64,000 nucleotides of DNA. Origin: Verrucomicrobiota bacterium (GTDB lineage Bacteria; Verrucomicrobiota; Verrucomicrobiia; Limisphaerales; JADJPG01). The notes below the pieces were generated by a model that did not search any database, was not told where the DNA came from, and saw only the letters and a program-made list of their open reading frames with translations. Below, piece by piece: positions 1 through 14,100 of the stretch. Positions within the stretch are counted from its first letter, which is position 1. Each line of letters starts with the position of its first letter. The position numbers and the translations under genes were made by a program. The DNA is taken from positions 5,902 to 69,901 of the forward strand of contig JADJPG010000009.1 in assembly GCA_016713365.1 (NCBI GenBank), written 5' to 3'.

Positions 1-2
1 GG

Positions 3-824
3 AAGCTTCGCGTGAACGTCGAGTTGCAGGATGACTTCTCGATGGATCAGACGCTCTCGCTCTATCTCATCGAGACGATCCCGCTGCTCGATCCTGAAGC
101 GCCCGATTACGCGCTGGACCTCATCACGCTCGTCGAATCGATCCTCGAGAACCCGGACATCATCCTGCGTAAACAGCTCGATCGCGTGAAGGACCAGAAG
201 ATGGCCGAGATGAAGATGGAGGGCATCGAATACGATCAGCGCATGGAGGAACTGGAGAAGCTCGAATATCCGAAGCCGCGCCGCGAGTTCGTTTACGACA
301 CCTTCAACGCCTTCGCGGACAAACATCCGTGGGTCGGCCAGGAAAATATCCGGCCGAAATCGATCGTGCGCGAGATGTTCGAGCAGTTCCGATCGTTCGC
401 GGATTACATCAAGGATTACGAACTCCAGCGCGCCGAGGGCGTGTTGCTGCGCCACATCAACAGCACGTTCAAAGTGCTTGCGCAGACTGTTCCCGACTCC
501 GCGAAGACGGACACCGTTCGCGAAATGGAAGTGTATCTCGCGACGATGATTCGCCAGGTCGACAGCAGCTTGCTCGACGAATGGGAGAAGATGCGCGATC
601 CGAACTTCCAGCGCGCGCTCTGCCTCGATCCGAACGCGCGAAACGTCCGCCACACCTACGTGGTGCCCGCCGAGGACAAGAAGACCTGGCGCGTGCAGCA
701 GGTGCTGGTCGATCCGGATGAGCACAATGACTGGATGATTGAGTTCGAAGTCGACCTCGGCGCATCGAAGACAACCGGCGAACCGGTGCTACAATTGCGA
801 CGCGTCGGCGCGATCGGCGGGTAA
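3..824 (+). CDS. DUF3516-type DEAD/DEAH helicase, C-terminal part (5' truncated)
   Basis: The frame is open from base 3 and the gene starts before the window, so only the last ~273 codons are seen. The protein is helical and charged, with no Walker motifs in the visible part. The stretch from LYLIETIPLLDPEAPDYALD through FADYIKDYELQRAEGVLLRH matches my memory of the DUF3516 region that follows the motor domains in a family of DEAD/DEAH-box RNA/DNA helicases. The helicase motor itself would lie upstream of the window. A GTG at 12 is an internal valine rather than a credible start. The gene ends 48 bases before exonuclease III on the same strand. Family assignment rests on pattern memory. Confidence 0.7.
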   Translation, partial: KLRVNVELQDDFSMDQTLSLYLIETIPLLDPEAPDYALDLITLVESILENPDIILRKQLDRVKDQKMAEMKMEGIEYDQRMEELEKLEYPKPRREFVYDTFNAFADKHPWVGQENIRPKSIVREMFEQFRSFADYIKDYELQRAEGVLLRHINSTFKVLAQTVPDSAKTDTVREMEVYLATMIRQVDSSLLDEWEKMRDPNFQRALCLDPNARNVRHTYVVPAEDKKTWRVQQVLVDPDEHNDWMIEFEVDLGASKTTGEPVLQLRRVGAIGG

Positions 825-872
825 GATGCAAGACGACTGGTCACCCAAAAATCTCCGCGCTACGCTCACGCT

Positions 873-1623
873 GTGAAATTGATTTCGTGGAACGTCAACG
901 GCCTGCGCGCCGTGTTGAAGAAGAATTTTCTCGAGTATCTCGACACCGAACAGCCGGACATCCTCTGCCTGCAGGAGACGAAGGCCAGCCCCGATCAAGT
1001 CGAGCAACTCTGGCCCGCGAGCTACACGACCTATTGGAACAGCGCGCAGAAGAAAGGTTACTCCGGCACGGTCATCTTCACGAGAACCCGCCCACTTCAG
1101 TTCACCACGGGCATCGGCCACGAGCATCATGACGGCGAGGGTCGCGTCGTCACCGCGGAGTATGACGGGTTTTTCCTCGTGAACGTTTACGTGCCGAACT
1201 CTCAACGCGAGCTGACTCGGCTGCCGTATCGGCAGCAGTGGGACCGCGATTTCCTCGCCTACCTCAAGGCGCTTGAAAAGAAGAAACCCGTCATCTTCTG
1301 CGGTGATCTCAATGTCGCCCACACCGAGATCGACCTGGCGAACCCGAAGGCGAACATGAAGAACCACGGCTTCACGCCCGAAGAACGCGCCGGGTTCACG
1401 TCCTTCGTGCAGGCCGGGTTCGTCGATACGTTCCGCGAGTTCGAGAAAGGCGGCGGGCATTACCTGGTGGAGCCCAATGGGCACGGCACGAGTCCGAAAC
1501 ATCGGGTGGCGTCTGGACTACTTTCTCGTCAGCACCGCGCTCAAGCCGAAGCTCAAGCGCGCCTTCATCCAACCGCACATTACGGGCTCGGATCATTGCC
1601 CGGTGGGGATTGAGCTGAAGTAA
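873..1623 (+). CDS. xth: Exodeoxyribonuclease III (AP endonuclease), frameshifted near 1463
   Basis: Exonuclease III/AP endonuclease of base-excision repair, EEP (DNase I-like) fold. It starts at GTG 873 with ISWNVNGLRAV, then shows LQETKAS, VYVPNS and CGDLNVAH, the metal and phosphate ligands of the family. The first frame runs to 1613 but loses homology after GGHYL at about 1463. Shifting frame there restores WWSPMGTARVRNIGWRLDYF and ends with GSDHCPVGIEL and a TAA at 1621-1623, which contains the catalytic D and H. The net change looks like loss of two bases from a TACAC context, or gain of one. Corrected length is about 249 residues, normal for the family. Either a sequence error or a recent lesion. 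Confidence 0.88.
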
Positions 1624-1669
1624 CGAAGTTACAGCCGATCAGGGTTCGCCCGACGGCGCACCTTCTTCT

Positions 1670-1729
1670 GGAGCGCGGAGCATTGCTCCGCAAGTCTTCC
1701 CACGCAGGCGAAGCAATGCTTCGCGCTCC
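1670..1729. repeat. 60-bp GGAGCGC-ended inverted element between exonuclease III and uvrA
   Basis: The element begins GGAGCGCG and ends CGCGCTCC, an 8-bp inverted terminal repeat. Inside are two near-palindromic blocks, GGAGCATTGCTCC and GAAGCAATGCTTC. Its design resembles the elements at 11779-11828 and 32020-32089. It lies in the 158-base gap before uvrA and could fold as an mRNA hairpin. I see no gene or clear promoter in the rest of that gap. Confidence 0.6.
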
Positions 1730-1781
1730 GGATCGCTCCACCACTTGCCCTCCGCCGACGGACGACTAGACTGCGCTCCTG

Positions 1782-7960
<6,179 letters not shown>

Positions 7961-7964
<4 letters not shown>

Positions 7965-8899
7965 GAGTCGCGATTCTGCTGTGCGGTGTCCTGCTGGCTG
8001 GCTGCGTTTCGAGCAGCAAAAAGGAATCAGCGCGCCTGCCTGAACCGCCCGCGATGCCGCGTCGGCAAATCGCCCCGACGCCTTTTCCAGAAGGTTCCGT
8101 CTTGGTCGAGCTCACGAATCACGAGGTGCGCGCGACGTTGTTTCTGCCGGTTGGCTGGAAGGAATCTCGCGCGGCTGGACCGGAGCTCGTTGTCCATTTC
8201 CACACCGTCGCGTGGTTCACGATTCAGGAACACGTTCGGCGCGGTTCATCGGTGCCGCTGCTGAACTTCGCGCTCGGTGAAGGCTCGGCGACTTACGCCA
8301 AGCCGTTCCTCGATCCGTCGCGCTTTCAAGACTGGCTGCGCATCGTGGAGGCTGAACTGGCCCAACGCGGCGCGACCGCTGAGCCAATCACGCGCGTCGA
8401 TGTATCAAGTTTCAGCGCCGGCTACGGCGCGGTGCGCGAGATCGTGAAGCTCGAAACGAATCGCCACGTCATCCAGCGCATCGTGCTGTGCGACTCGCTT
8501 TACGGTGGTTTGGTGGACGCGAATGCAGCGTCGAATCAGCGGAAGGTGACTCCGGAGCATGTTGAGCCGTGGGTGCCGTTCGCGCAGGCTGCGGCACGGG
8601 GCGAGAAGACTTTTCTCCTGACGACATCCGACGTGCCGACGCCGCGTTACGCCAGCACGCGGGAATGTGGTGATGCGCTGGCGGCGGCGGTCGGAGCCAC
8701 GTTCCTCGCCGTTCTGCCGGGATCGGTTCCGGCGGCGAACGATCCAGAATTTCCGTTGAAACGCCGTGCGGACCTTGGCGGTTTCCACATTTGGAACTAC
8801 GCCGGCACGAATGCACAGGCGCACCTCACCCACGTCCGTCATGTCGCGGACCTGTGGCGGGCACTCGATCCAGCGGCTCATTCTGCAGTCCGTCGGTGA
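7961..8899 (+). CDS. Putative lipoprotein with alpha/beta-hydrolase-like features
   Basis: A 312-residue protein whose ATG overlaps the uvrA stop (ATGA), so it is probably translated by coupling. The N-terminus MRVAILLCGVLLAGC is a lipoprotein signal with an LAGC lipobox; the lipidated Cys is near residue 15. The mature part contains ELVVHFHTVAWF, a VDVSSFSAGYGAVREI stretch resembling a nucleophile elbow (S-x-S-x-G) and a late HLTHVRHVADLW that could supply the catalytic His. This suggests a secreted or membrane-anchored alpha/beta hydrolase, but the catalytic acid and substrate are not evident. The link to DNA repair is by position only. Confidence 0.65.
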
Positions 8900-8947
8900 A
8901 GAAAGTGGTTTTGCCCGGCGGGGTTTCCTCCGAAAACAGATGAAACG

Positions 8948-9451
8948 ATGAGCGACCCTTACGAGGAAATCGTGAACGGTGAACGCGTGCTCCGGCTGCC
9001 GCCGCGCGCACGGCATGAAGAGATTCTCGAACGTCTCCACAAGCGTGTGGCCGGCGCCACGGCGAGTTTGGTGACGACCAAGATGTTGCCGCCGCGCACT
9101 CGTCTGAACTTCTCGGCCGAGAATGCCTTTTGCCCCGACCTCGCGTTGGTGACGGCGGCGACGGAGAAGGTATGGCTGGTGGCCGAGGTGATCAGCTCGG
9201 ACGACCATCACGCCGACACGGTGGAGAAGAAATCCATTTACGAAGAACTGAAGCTGCCGCGGTTGTGGATGATCGATCCGCGTTACGACAACGTGGAGGT
9301 TTACCACGGTACGCCGTACGGTCTTTCGCTGAAACGAGTGCTGGCCGGACGCGAGCTGTTGACCGAAGGGTTGCTGCCGGGATTCCAGTTCCCCATCCAC
9401 GAACTCTTCGCGGGAAGCGCGACCGGCGAGCCGGGCCGCTACGATTTTTAG
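8948..9451 (+). CDS. Uma2-family (DUF820) putative endonuclease
   Basis: A 167-residue protein with the Uma2/DUF820 restriction-nuclease-like fold. Visible family motifs are FCPDLALVT, WLVAEVISSDDHHADTVEKK and YEELKLPRLWMIDP, giving the D...E...K-like spacing of PD-(D/E)XK enzymes. It starts at ATG 8948 and the C-terminus ends in RYDF. These proteins are common in multicellular or large-genome bacteria and their biological role is mostly unknown. A second, diverged member lies at 33951-34514. No partner gene is evident beside it. Confidence 0.75.
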   Translation: MSDPYEEIVNGERVLRLPPRARHEEILERLHKRVAGATASLVTTKMLPPRTRLNFSAENAFCPDLALVTAATEKVWLVAEVISSDDHHADTVEKKSIYEELKLPRLWMIDPRYDNVEVYHGTPYGLSLKRVLAGRELLTEGLLPGFQFPIHELFAGSATGEPGRYDF

Positions 9452-9503
9452 GAACTGGCCGAATTGCATCCCGGCGCGAATCGCGCTACTTCCTATCCGC
9501 CCC

Positions 9504-9875
9504 GTGAGCCGGAATCTGGAACAACTGCAAGCCGACGCCCAATCGGTGGTCGAGGAAACCCTCGCCGCCCTGCCCCTTCCTGTCCGCCAGCGGGCCGCGA
9601 GCCTGCCGGTCACCTATGATGCCCGGCCGCAGCAATGGCTTCTGGATGACGGTTACGATTCGGACCTCCTCGGACTATTTGTGGGTTCTGCCATTGCGGA
9701 AGCCGAGGATTGCCCGCTCCCGCCGCAGATCATCCTGTTTATCGAGAACATCTGGGATTTTGCCGAGGAGGACTCCGAGATTTTCCGGGAGGAGATTCGA
9801 ACCACTTACCTGCACGAGCTGGGTCATTATCTGGGGCTGGACGAGATCGATCTGGAGGAACGCGGGCTGGACTAG
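9504..9875 (+). CDS. Small metallopeptidase-like protein (zincin, HEXXH)
   Basis: A 123-residue protein starting at GTG 9504. The key motif is YLHELGHYLGLDEIDLEERG, with HELGH as the HEXXH zinc site and a downstream acidic residue. It matches the small DUF1025-type zincin family found widely in bacteria (cytosolic, no signal peptide). The protein is short, near the usual 110-140 residues of that family. The substrate is unknown. It lies upstream of rpmB with a 114-base gap. Confidence 0.75.
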   Translation: MSRNLEQLQADAQSVVEETLAALPLPVRQRAASLPVTYDARPQQWLLDDGYDSDLLGLFVGSAIAEAEDCPLPPQIILFIENIWDFAEEDSEIFREEIRTTYLHELGHYLGLDEIDLEERGLD

Positions 9876-9932
9876 GCACCGGCTGGACACGCTGAAACCG
9901 GGTCAGACAATCAAACACTTCAAAATAAGTGC

Positions 9933-9960
9933 TTGCCAGAAGGGGAATGGTTGATACCTT
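9933..9960 (+). promoter_or_regulatory. Possible sigma-70 promoter of rpmB
   Basis: TTGCCA at 9933-9938 and TACCTT at 9955-9960 are separated by 16 bases and precede rpmB by 29 bases. The region is AT-richer than its surroundings. This is a fit by eye only. Confidence 0.35.
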
Positions 9961-9989
9961 CTCCGCTCCTTTAATAAGAAAGATATTGT

Positions 9990-10265
9990 ATGGGTAGAAT
10001 TTGTGAACTGACTGGCAAGGCCCCGATCAAGGGCAGCAAGATCTGGCGCAGTGGTAAGTCGAAGAAGTCCGGCGGTATCGGTACCCATGTGACCGCGATT
10101 ACCAAGCGCCGTTTCATGCCGAACTTGCAGCGCGTGAAGGCGATCATCGACGGCGAAGTCCGCTATGTGCGCGTGACCGCCAGCGCCTTGAAGAAGGGTC
10201 TCGTCACCAAGGCTCCCAAGCGCACTTGGAAGAAGGAAGACGCGAAAACCAAGGCCAAGGCCTAG
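9990..10265 (+). CDS. rpmB: 50S ribosomal protein L28
   Basis: A 91-residue basic protein of the large ribosomal subunit. It opens MGRICELTGKAP and has the L28 body with the THVTAITKRRFMPNLQRVKA segment, then a Lys-rich tail. Length and start are typical. The mRNA ends at a strong hairpin with a T-run just downstream. It is convergent with smpB, which shares that terminator region. Confidence 0.95.
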   Translation: MGRICELTGKAPIKGSKIWRSGKSKKSGGIGTHVTAITKRRFMPNLQRVKAIIDGEVRYVRVTASALKKGLVTKAPKRTWKKEDAKTKAKA

Positions 10266-10291
10266 TTTTCACCTCCATTACTTTTGAAGAG

Positions 10292-10318
10292 GGCGGGGTG
10301 AATCACCCCGCCTTTTTT
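10292..10318 (+). terminator. Rho-independent terminator after rpmB
   Basis: A 10-bp GC-rich inverted repeat, GGCGGGGTGA and TCACCCCGCC (10292-10312), is followed by TTTTTT. The smpB stop codon on the other strand lies in the T-run. The hairpin could also stop smpB transcription, although the opposite side lacks a strong T-run. Confidence 0.85.
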
Positions 10319-10772
10319 ATTTCCCTTTGAAGCGGTGCATGATCGCCCGCTTGGTCTCGCGGTCGGCATCCCGCTTCTTCATGTCCTCCCGCTTGTCGAA
10401 CTGCACCTTGCCCTTCCCCACGCCGAGCTGGACCTTCACCTTGCCGTTCTTCCAATAGAGGGAAAGCGCCAGAATCGCGTTGCCCTTGACCGACGCCAGC
10501 CCGAACAGCTTCCGCATCTCCGACTTGTGCAGGAGAAGCTTGCGGACGCCCTTGGGCTGGTGGTTCTGGAGGTTGCCGAAGGAATATTCGTCAATGTGAG
10601 CGTTGTGGAGAAACACCTGATCGTTCTCCACCCGGGCGAAGGCGTCGTTGATCTGACCCTTGCCCGCCCGAAGCGCCTTCACCTCGGTGCCCTGCAGCAC
10701 GATGCCCGCTTCAAAAGTGTCCAGGATGTGATAATCCCGGCGGGCTTTTGGATTGGTCACGATGTCGGCCAT
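10317..10772 (-). CDS. smpB: SsrA-binding protein SmpB
   Basis: SmpB binds tmRNA and delivers it to stalled ribosomes. At 151 residues it has the usual length. Recognisable parts are NPKARRDYHILDTFEAGIVL, GTEVKALRAGKGQINDAFAR, HNAHIDEYSFGN, the RKLLLHKSEM motif and the basic C-terminal tail ending MHRFKGK. The start MADIVTNPKA is the natural one, but no clear Shine-Dalgarno precedes it. A perfect 11-bp hairpin lies 9 bases upstream. rpoZ is upstream on the same strand. Confidence 0.95.
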   Translation of the reverse strand: MADIVTNPKARRDYHILDTFEAGIVLQGTEVKALRAGKGQINDAFARVENDQVFLHNAHIDEYSFGNLQNHQPKGVRKLLLHKSEMRKLFGLASVKGNAILALSLYWKNGKVKVQLGVGKGKVQFDKREDMKKRDADRETKRAIMHRFKGK

Positions 10773-10781
10773 AAGACAAAA

Positions 10782-10807
10782 CAGCCAGAAGGTCGCCCTT
10801 CTGGCTG
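10782..10807 (-). promoter_or_regulatory. Perfect 11-bp hairpin with GNRA loop between rpoZ and smpB
   Basis: CAGCCAGAAGG and CCTTCTGGCTG pair perfectly around a tetraloop, which reads GCGA in the minus-strand RNA (a GNRA loop). It is followed by TTTTGTCTT and then the smpB ATG. It may act as a weak terminator of rpoZ, an attenuator, or an RNA element controlling smpB translation. Confidence 0.6.
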
Positions 10808-10842
10808 GGAGAAACCCGGTTTAGGCGGGTTCAAAAAGCTGC

Positions 10843-11097
10843 TTAACCGCGCTTCTTCTTCTTGGAAGTCGGTTCGACAAGCGGCACTTCCTCAGGGAAT
10901 TCCCAGCCCATCTTGTCTTCGATGATCTCAGCCAGCGCAATGTCCGCCGCGCCCATGCCGGTGGTGTCATTGAGGAGCGGACGGCTCATCGCGCCGCCTC
11001 CGGCATTCAACTGCCGCACCCGTCGTGAGACCAAGTTAATGAGAGTGTTGGGGCTTCCGACCTTCGCCAACGCCTGTTTGCACAATTCGCTGTTCAC
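10843..11097 (-). CDS. rpoZ: RNA polymerase omega subunit
   Basis: An 84-residue protein. The segment LINLVSRRVRQLNAGG followed by ADIALAEIIEDKMGWE is the conserved omega core that helps assemble RNA polymerase. The C-terminus is short and basic (SKKKKRG). The start MNSELCKQALAKVGSPNTL is reasonable. It is placed immediately upstream of smpB on the minus strand and downstream of the alpha-2-macroglobulin gene. Confidence 0.8.
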   Translation of the reverse strand: MNSELCKQALAKVGSPNTLINLVSRRVRQLNAGGGAMSRPLLNDTTGMGAADIALAEIIEDKMGWEFPEEVPLVEPTSKKKKRG

Positions 11098-11198
11098 GTT
11101 TTTCTCAGTTCAATTTCCAGTAGAGCGTGGAAGGTAATGGCCCCAGCCTAGGAAGCAATAGAAAAACTGGGGCTCATTCACGGGTCAAAACCCACGGT

Positions 11199-14100
11199 TT
11201 AGCGGACCAGAAGGCTCAAACTCTCCGAGTGACTGTTGAACTCGGGGGCATACATGCACTGAATCTCCGCCACGCCGGTCTGATACTGACCCCGATGTTG
11301 CACGCGAGTGGAATACTCGAACACGTAAACGCCCTTCGGTAGGTAATCGATGAAGAAGTGGCTCGCCGTATCACGGGTCGATTCGTAATAGCCGAGGCCG
11401 TCCTGGTATTTGTAACGGCTCAGGACGTTCACAGGCTCCGTGCCACTGCCGCGTTGGTCCTTGAGATGAACATATTCCATGTCGCGGTCCACACGCAGTT
11501 CAATGCGCACCACGAGTTCGTCGCCGACCTGCACAGCGCCTTTCACCGGCTCCAGTGTCGGACCTTTCTTCGTGTTCACTTTCGTGTAGAGCGACTTCTT
11601 GAGCTTGAGCGGTGTGCCGGTGTGCGGCGTGACCTTGCTCATGTCTTCCAGGTATTGCCAATGCACGCTGCCCCACGCCACGCCATCGTCGAGCTTCTTG
11701 ACCGTGATCTCGCCGAGCTTCGGCTTGATCTCCGAGGCCGCGAAACGTTTCTCGTAGAAGCCAGTTCCCGCCTCGACCGGAGCGCCTGTCTCCGACCCGG
11801 CGCGTGCAGGCTTGGTATCCGGCGCTCCACCGCGCTTCGGCGTCACATTCACCCCGCCGACCGTCACCTCCACCAACGCATCGCTCGCCAGAATATCCTT
11901 CCCGCGCAGCAGCAGCGCGTATACCGCATCCGCCGTCGCCTTCGTCGTCTTCCAATCCTGCGTCTGCTTTTGTTTGAGCAACCACACGCGGCATTCCTCG
12001 ACCGCCGCCTTGTCGCCCATCACCTCGTCGAAAGCCTCGATCATCAGCGCCTGCGTTTCGATGGGCGCGCGATACCACCACCAACTCAGTTCCGTCTCTC
12101 GCCAGAACATTCCCATCTCCTCGTTCGTCACGCTGCGTTCCTTGATGGAGCGCATGATGTCTTTCGGCGTCGCGTCGGCCGCCTTGTTCGCCGTGCTGAA
12201 CCGCAGCAACGCCAGCGCGAGATGTCCCTGCGACTGGCGGTTGTCCACCTTCAGCCAGTGCTTGCGCGACTGCGTGAGGAAGAACTCGACCGCCTTGCGA
12301 TGCGGCGGAGCGACCGGCGTGTCCTTCAGGAAGAAGCTGCGCCCGTAGAGATACAACGCATCCGTCGCGCTCGGCACATACTTCTCCGGCTCGGGCCATT
12401 TCTGGATGCGCTCGTAGTGCTCCGTCATCCAGCCGTCGAGCCGGTTGAGCGAACGCAGCGCGGGCGCGACATCCAGCTCCGCGCCGAGATGCCGCATGCG
12501 TCCGAAGCCCGTCGTGATGTAGAGCGTGATGTAATCGTTGCCCAGGCCGCCAGGAAACCACGGCCACGCGCCGTCGCCGAGCTGCATCTCCGCCAGCTTC
12601 GCGAACGTCCGCTCCGTTTCGTTATCCAGCCGGTTCGCGTCGAAGAGAATGCCGACGTTCCGACGCGCCTGGCTTTCGTTGTTCGCCTGCCGGAGCCACG
12701 GCGTCTCCTCGACCATCACGCTCTTCAAGTCCTGGTTCTTCTCCAGCTGCGAATCCAGCGCGGGCGTTCCCTTCCACTGATCGAACACGCGGCGAATCTT
12801 CGGGTCGCTGTTCGCGATGAAGCGCGCGAGCGCATTCGCGTAAAGCCGGTTGAACGTCTGCTCCGTGCATTCGTGCGGATACTCCATGAGGTAGGGCAAC
12901 GCCATCACCGCGTACCACGACGGATTCGAGACCATCTGCACGACGTAGTTCTGATGCACGAGCGAGCCGGACTTGCCGGACTTCATCAGCTTCTCGAACT
13001 CAAACTTCTTCGTCACAGCGCCGCCCGCCTTGCCACGAATCGGCAGTGGCAAAGACTCCGTCACGAAGATGCGCCGCGAAAGCACGGGCAGATAACCTTC
13101 CTCGCCGTCGGAAACTTTTCCTGTCGAAGCCACCGCCTTGTAAGTGAGGAACGGCGCGCCATCTGGCACCTTGATGCGCCATGAGTAGCTGCGTGATTCC
13201 TTCGCCGGGATGTCGAAGTCGAGCTCCGGCTTCGCGTTGCCCAGCAGCTTGTCCGCGCTCTGTTCGTTCTGCGCGTCGTTGAACGAAAGACGCACACGGC
13301 CCTGCTGGCGCGCTGCCGTCTGGTTCGACACCTTCACCGTGAACTCCAGCGTGTCGCCCTCCCGCAGGAAACGCGGTGGGTTTGGCTGCACCATCAGGTC
13401 TTTCGCCGTCACCGTTTTGCCGTCGAGGAAACCGGAGCGCAACTGCCGGTCGTGCGCGAAGCCCATGAACTTCCACTGCGTCAGCGCCTCCGGCATCGTG
13501 AACTGCATCTTCACCACGCCATTGCTGTCCGCGAGCAACTGCGGAAAGAAGAACGCCGTCTCGTTCAAGTTGCGACGTGCGGTGACTTGGGAGAGATCGG
13601 GCTTCGGCGCGGAGCCGCCCTGCCCACGGCCAGAATCGCCCTCGCTTCTTTCGTCGGAGAGAGAGCTGCGCGCCGCTTTCTGTTTGGCCTCGCCAGCAGC
13701 GCCCGCCACCGAAAAGTTCGCTTCCGCCAACATCGGCGCAGCGCTCGCCGGCGCTGGCATTGCCGCATCCATCGCAACACCCAACGACATCTCGGGAACC
13801 GCACCGCGGAAGCGATAGAGCCGGTCCCCTCTTCCAAATTGATACCCCCAGAAGTTCGCGACCAAGTCCGCCGGGAACTGCCGGTAGCGCAAATCCACGC
13901 TCTCGTAACCGCGCCCCCACGACCCACGCAGATGCTGAAAGCCCTTCATCACATTGGCGAAATTCCCACCGCGTTGCGAATAGTCGTAACGGAAAATGCC
14001 GAATTGATTCATCCAGTTGTGCGGCGCGAACTGATCCAACGAGGCGTCATAAAGCGCCGCCACCAGTTCGGCTCCATCCCGGTGGGGCGTGACTCCGTCG

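Noticed and set aside
9462..9500. GGCGCGAATCGCGC stretch as another GGAGCGC element
   Set aside because: It lacks the second terminal repeat and the shared core, so it is not supported as a copy.
11140..11180. Possible terminator after alpha-2-macroglobulin (GCCCCAG with CTGGGGC)
   Set aside because: The loop is about 20 bases and the T-run lies inside it, so the structure is not convincing.
11358..13184. 608-codon plus-strand frame inside alpha-2-macroglobulin
   Set aside because: Arg/His/Leu-rich antisense translation of a gene with clear protein homology on the minus strand.
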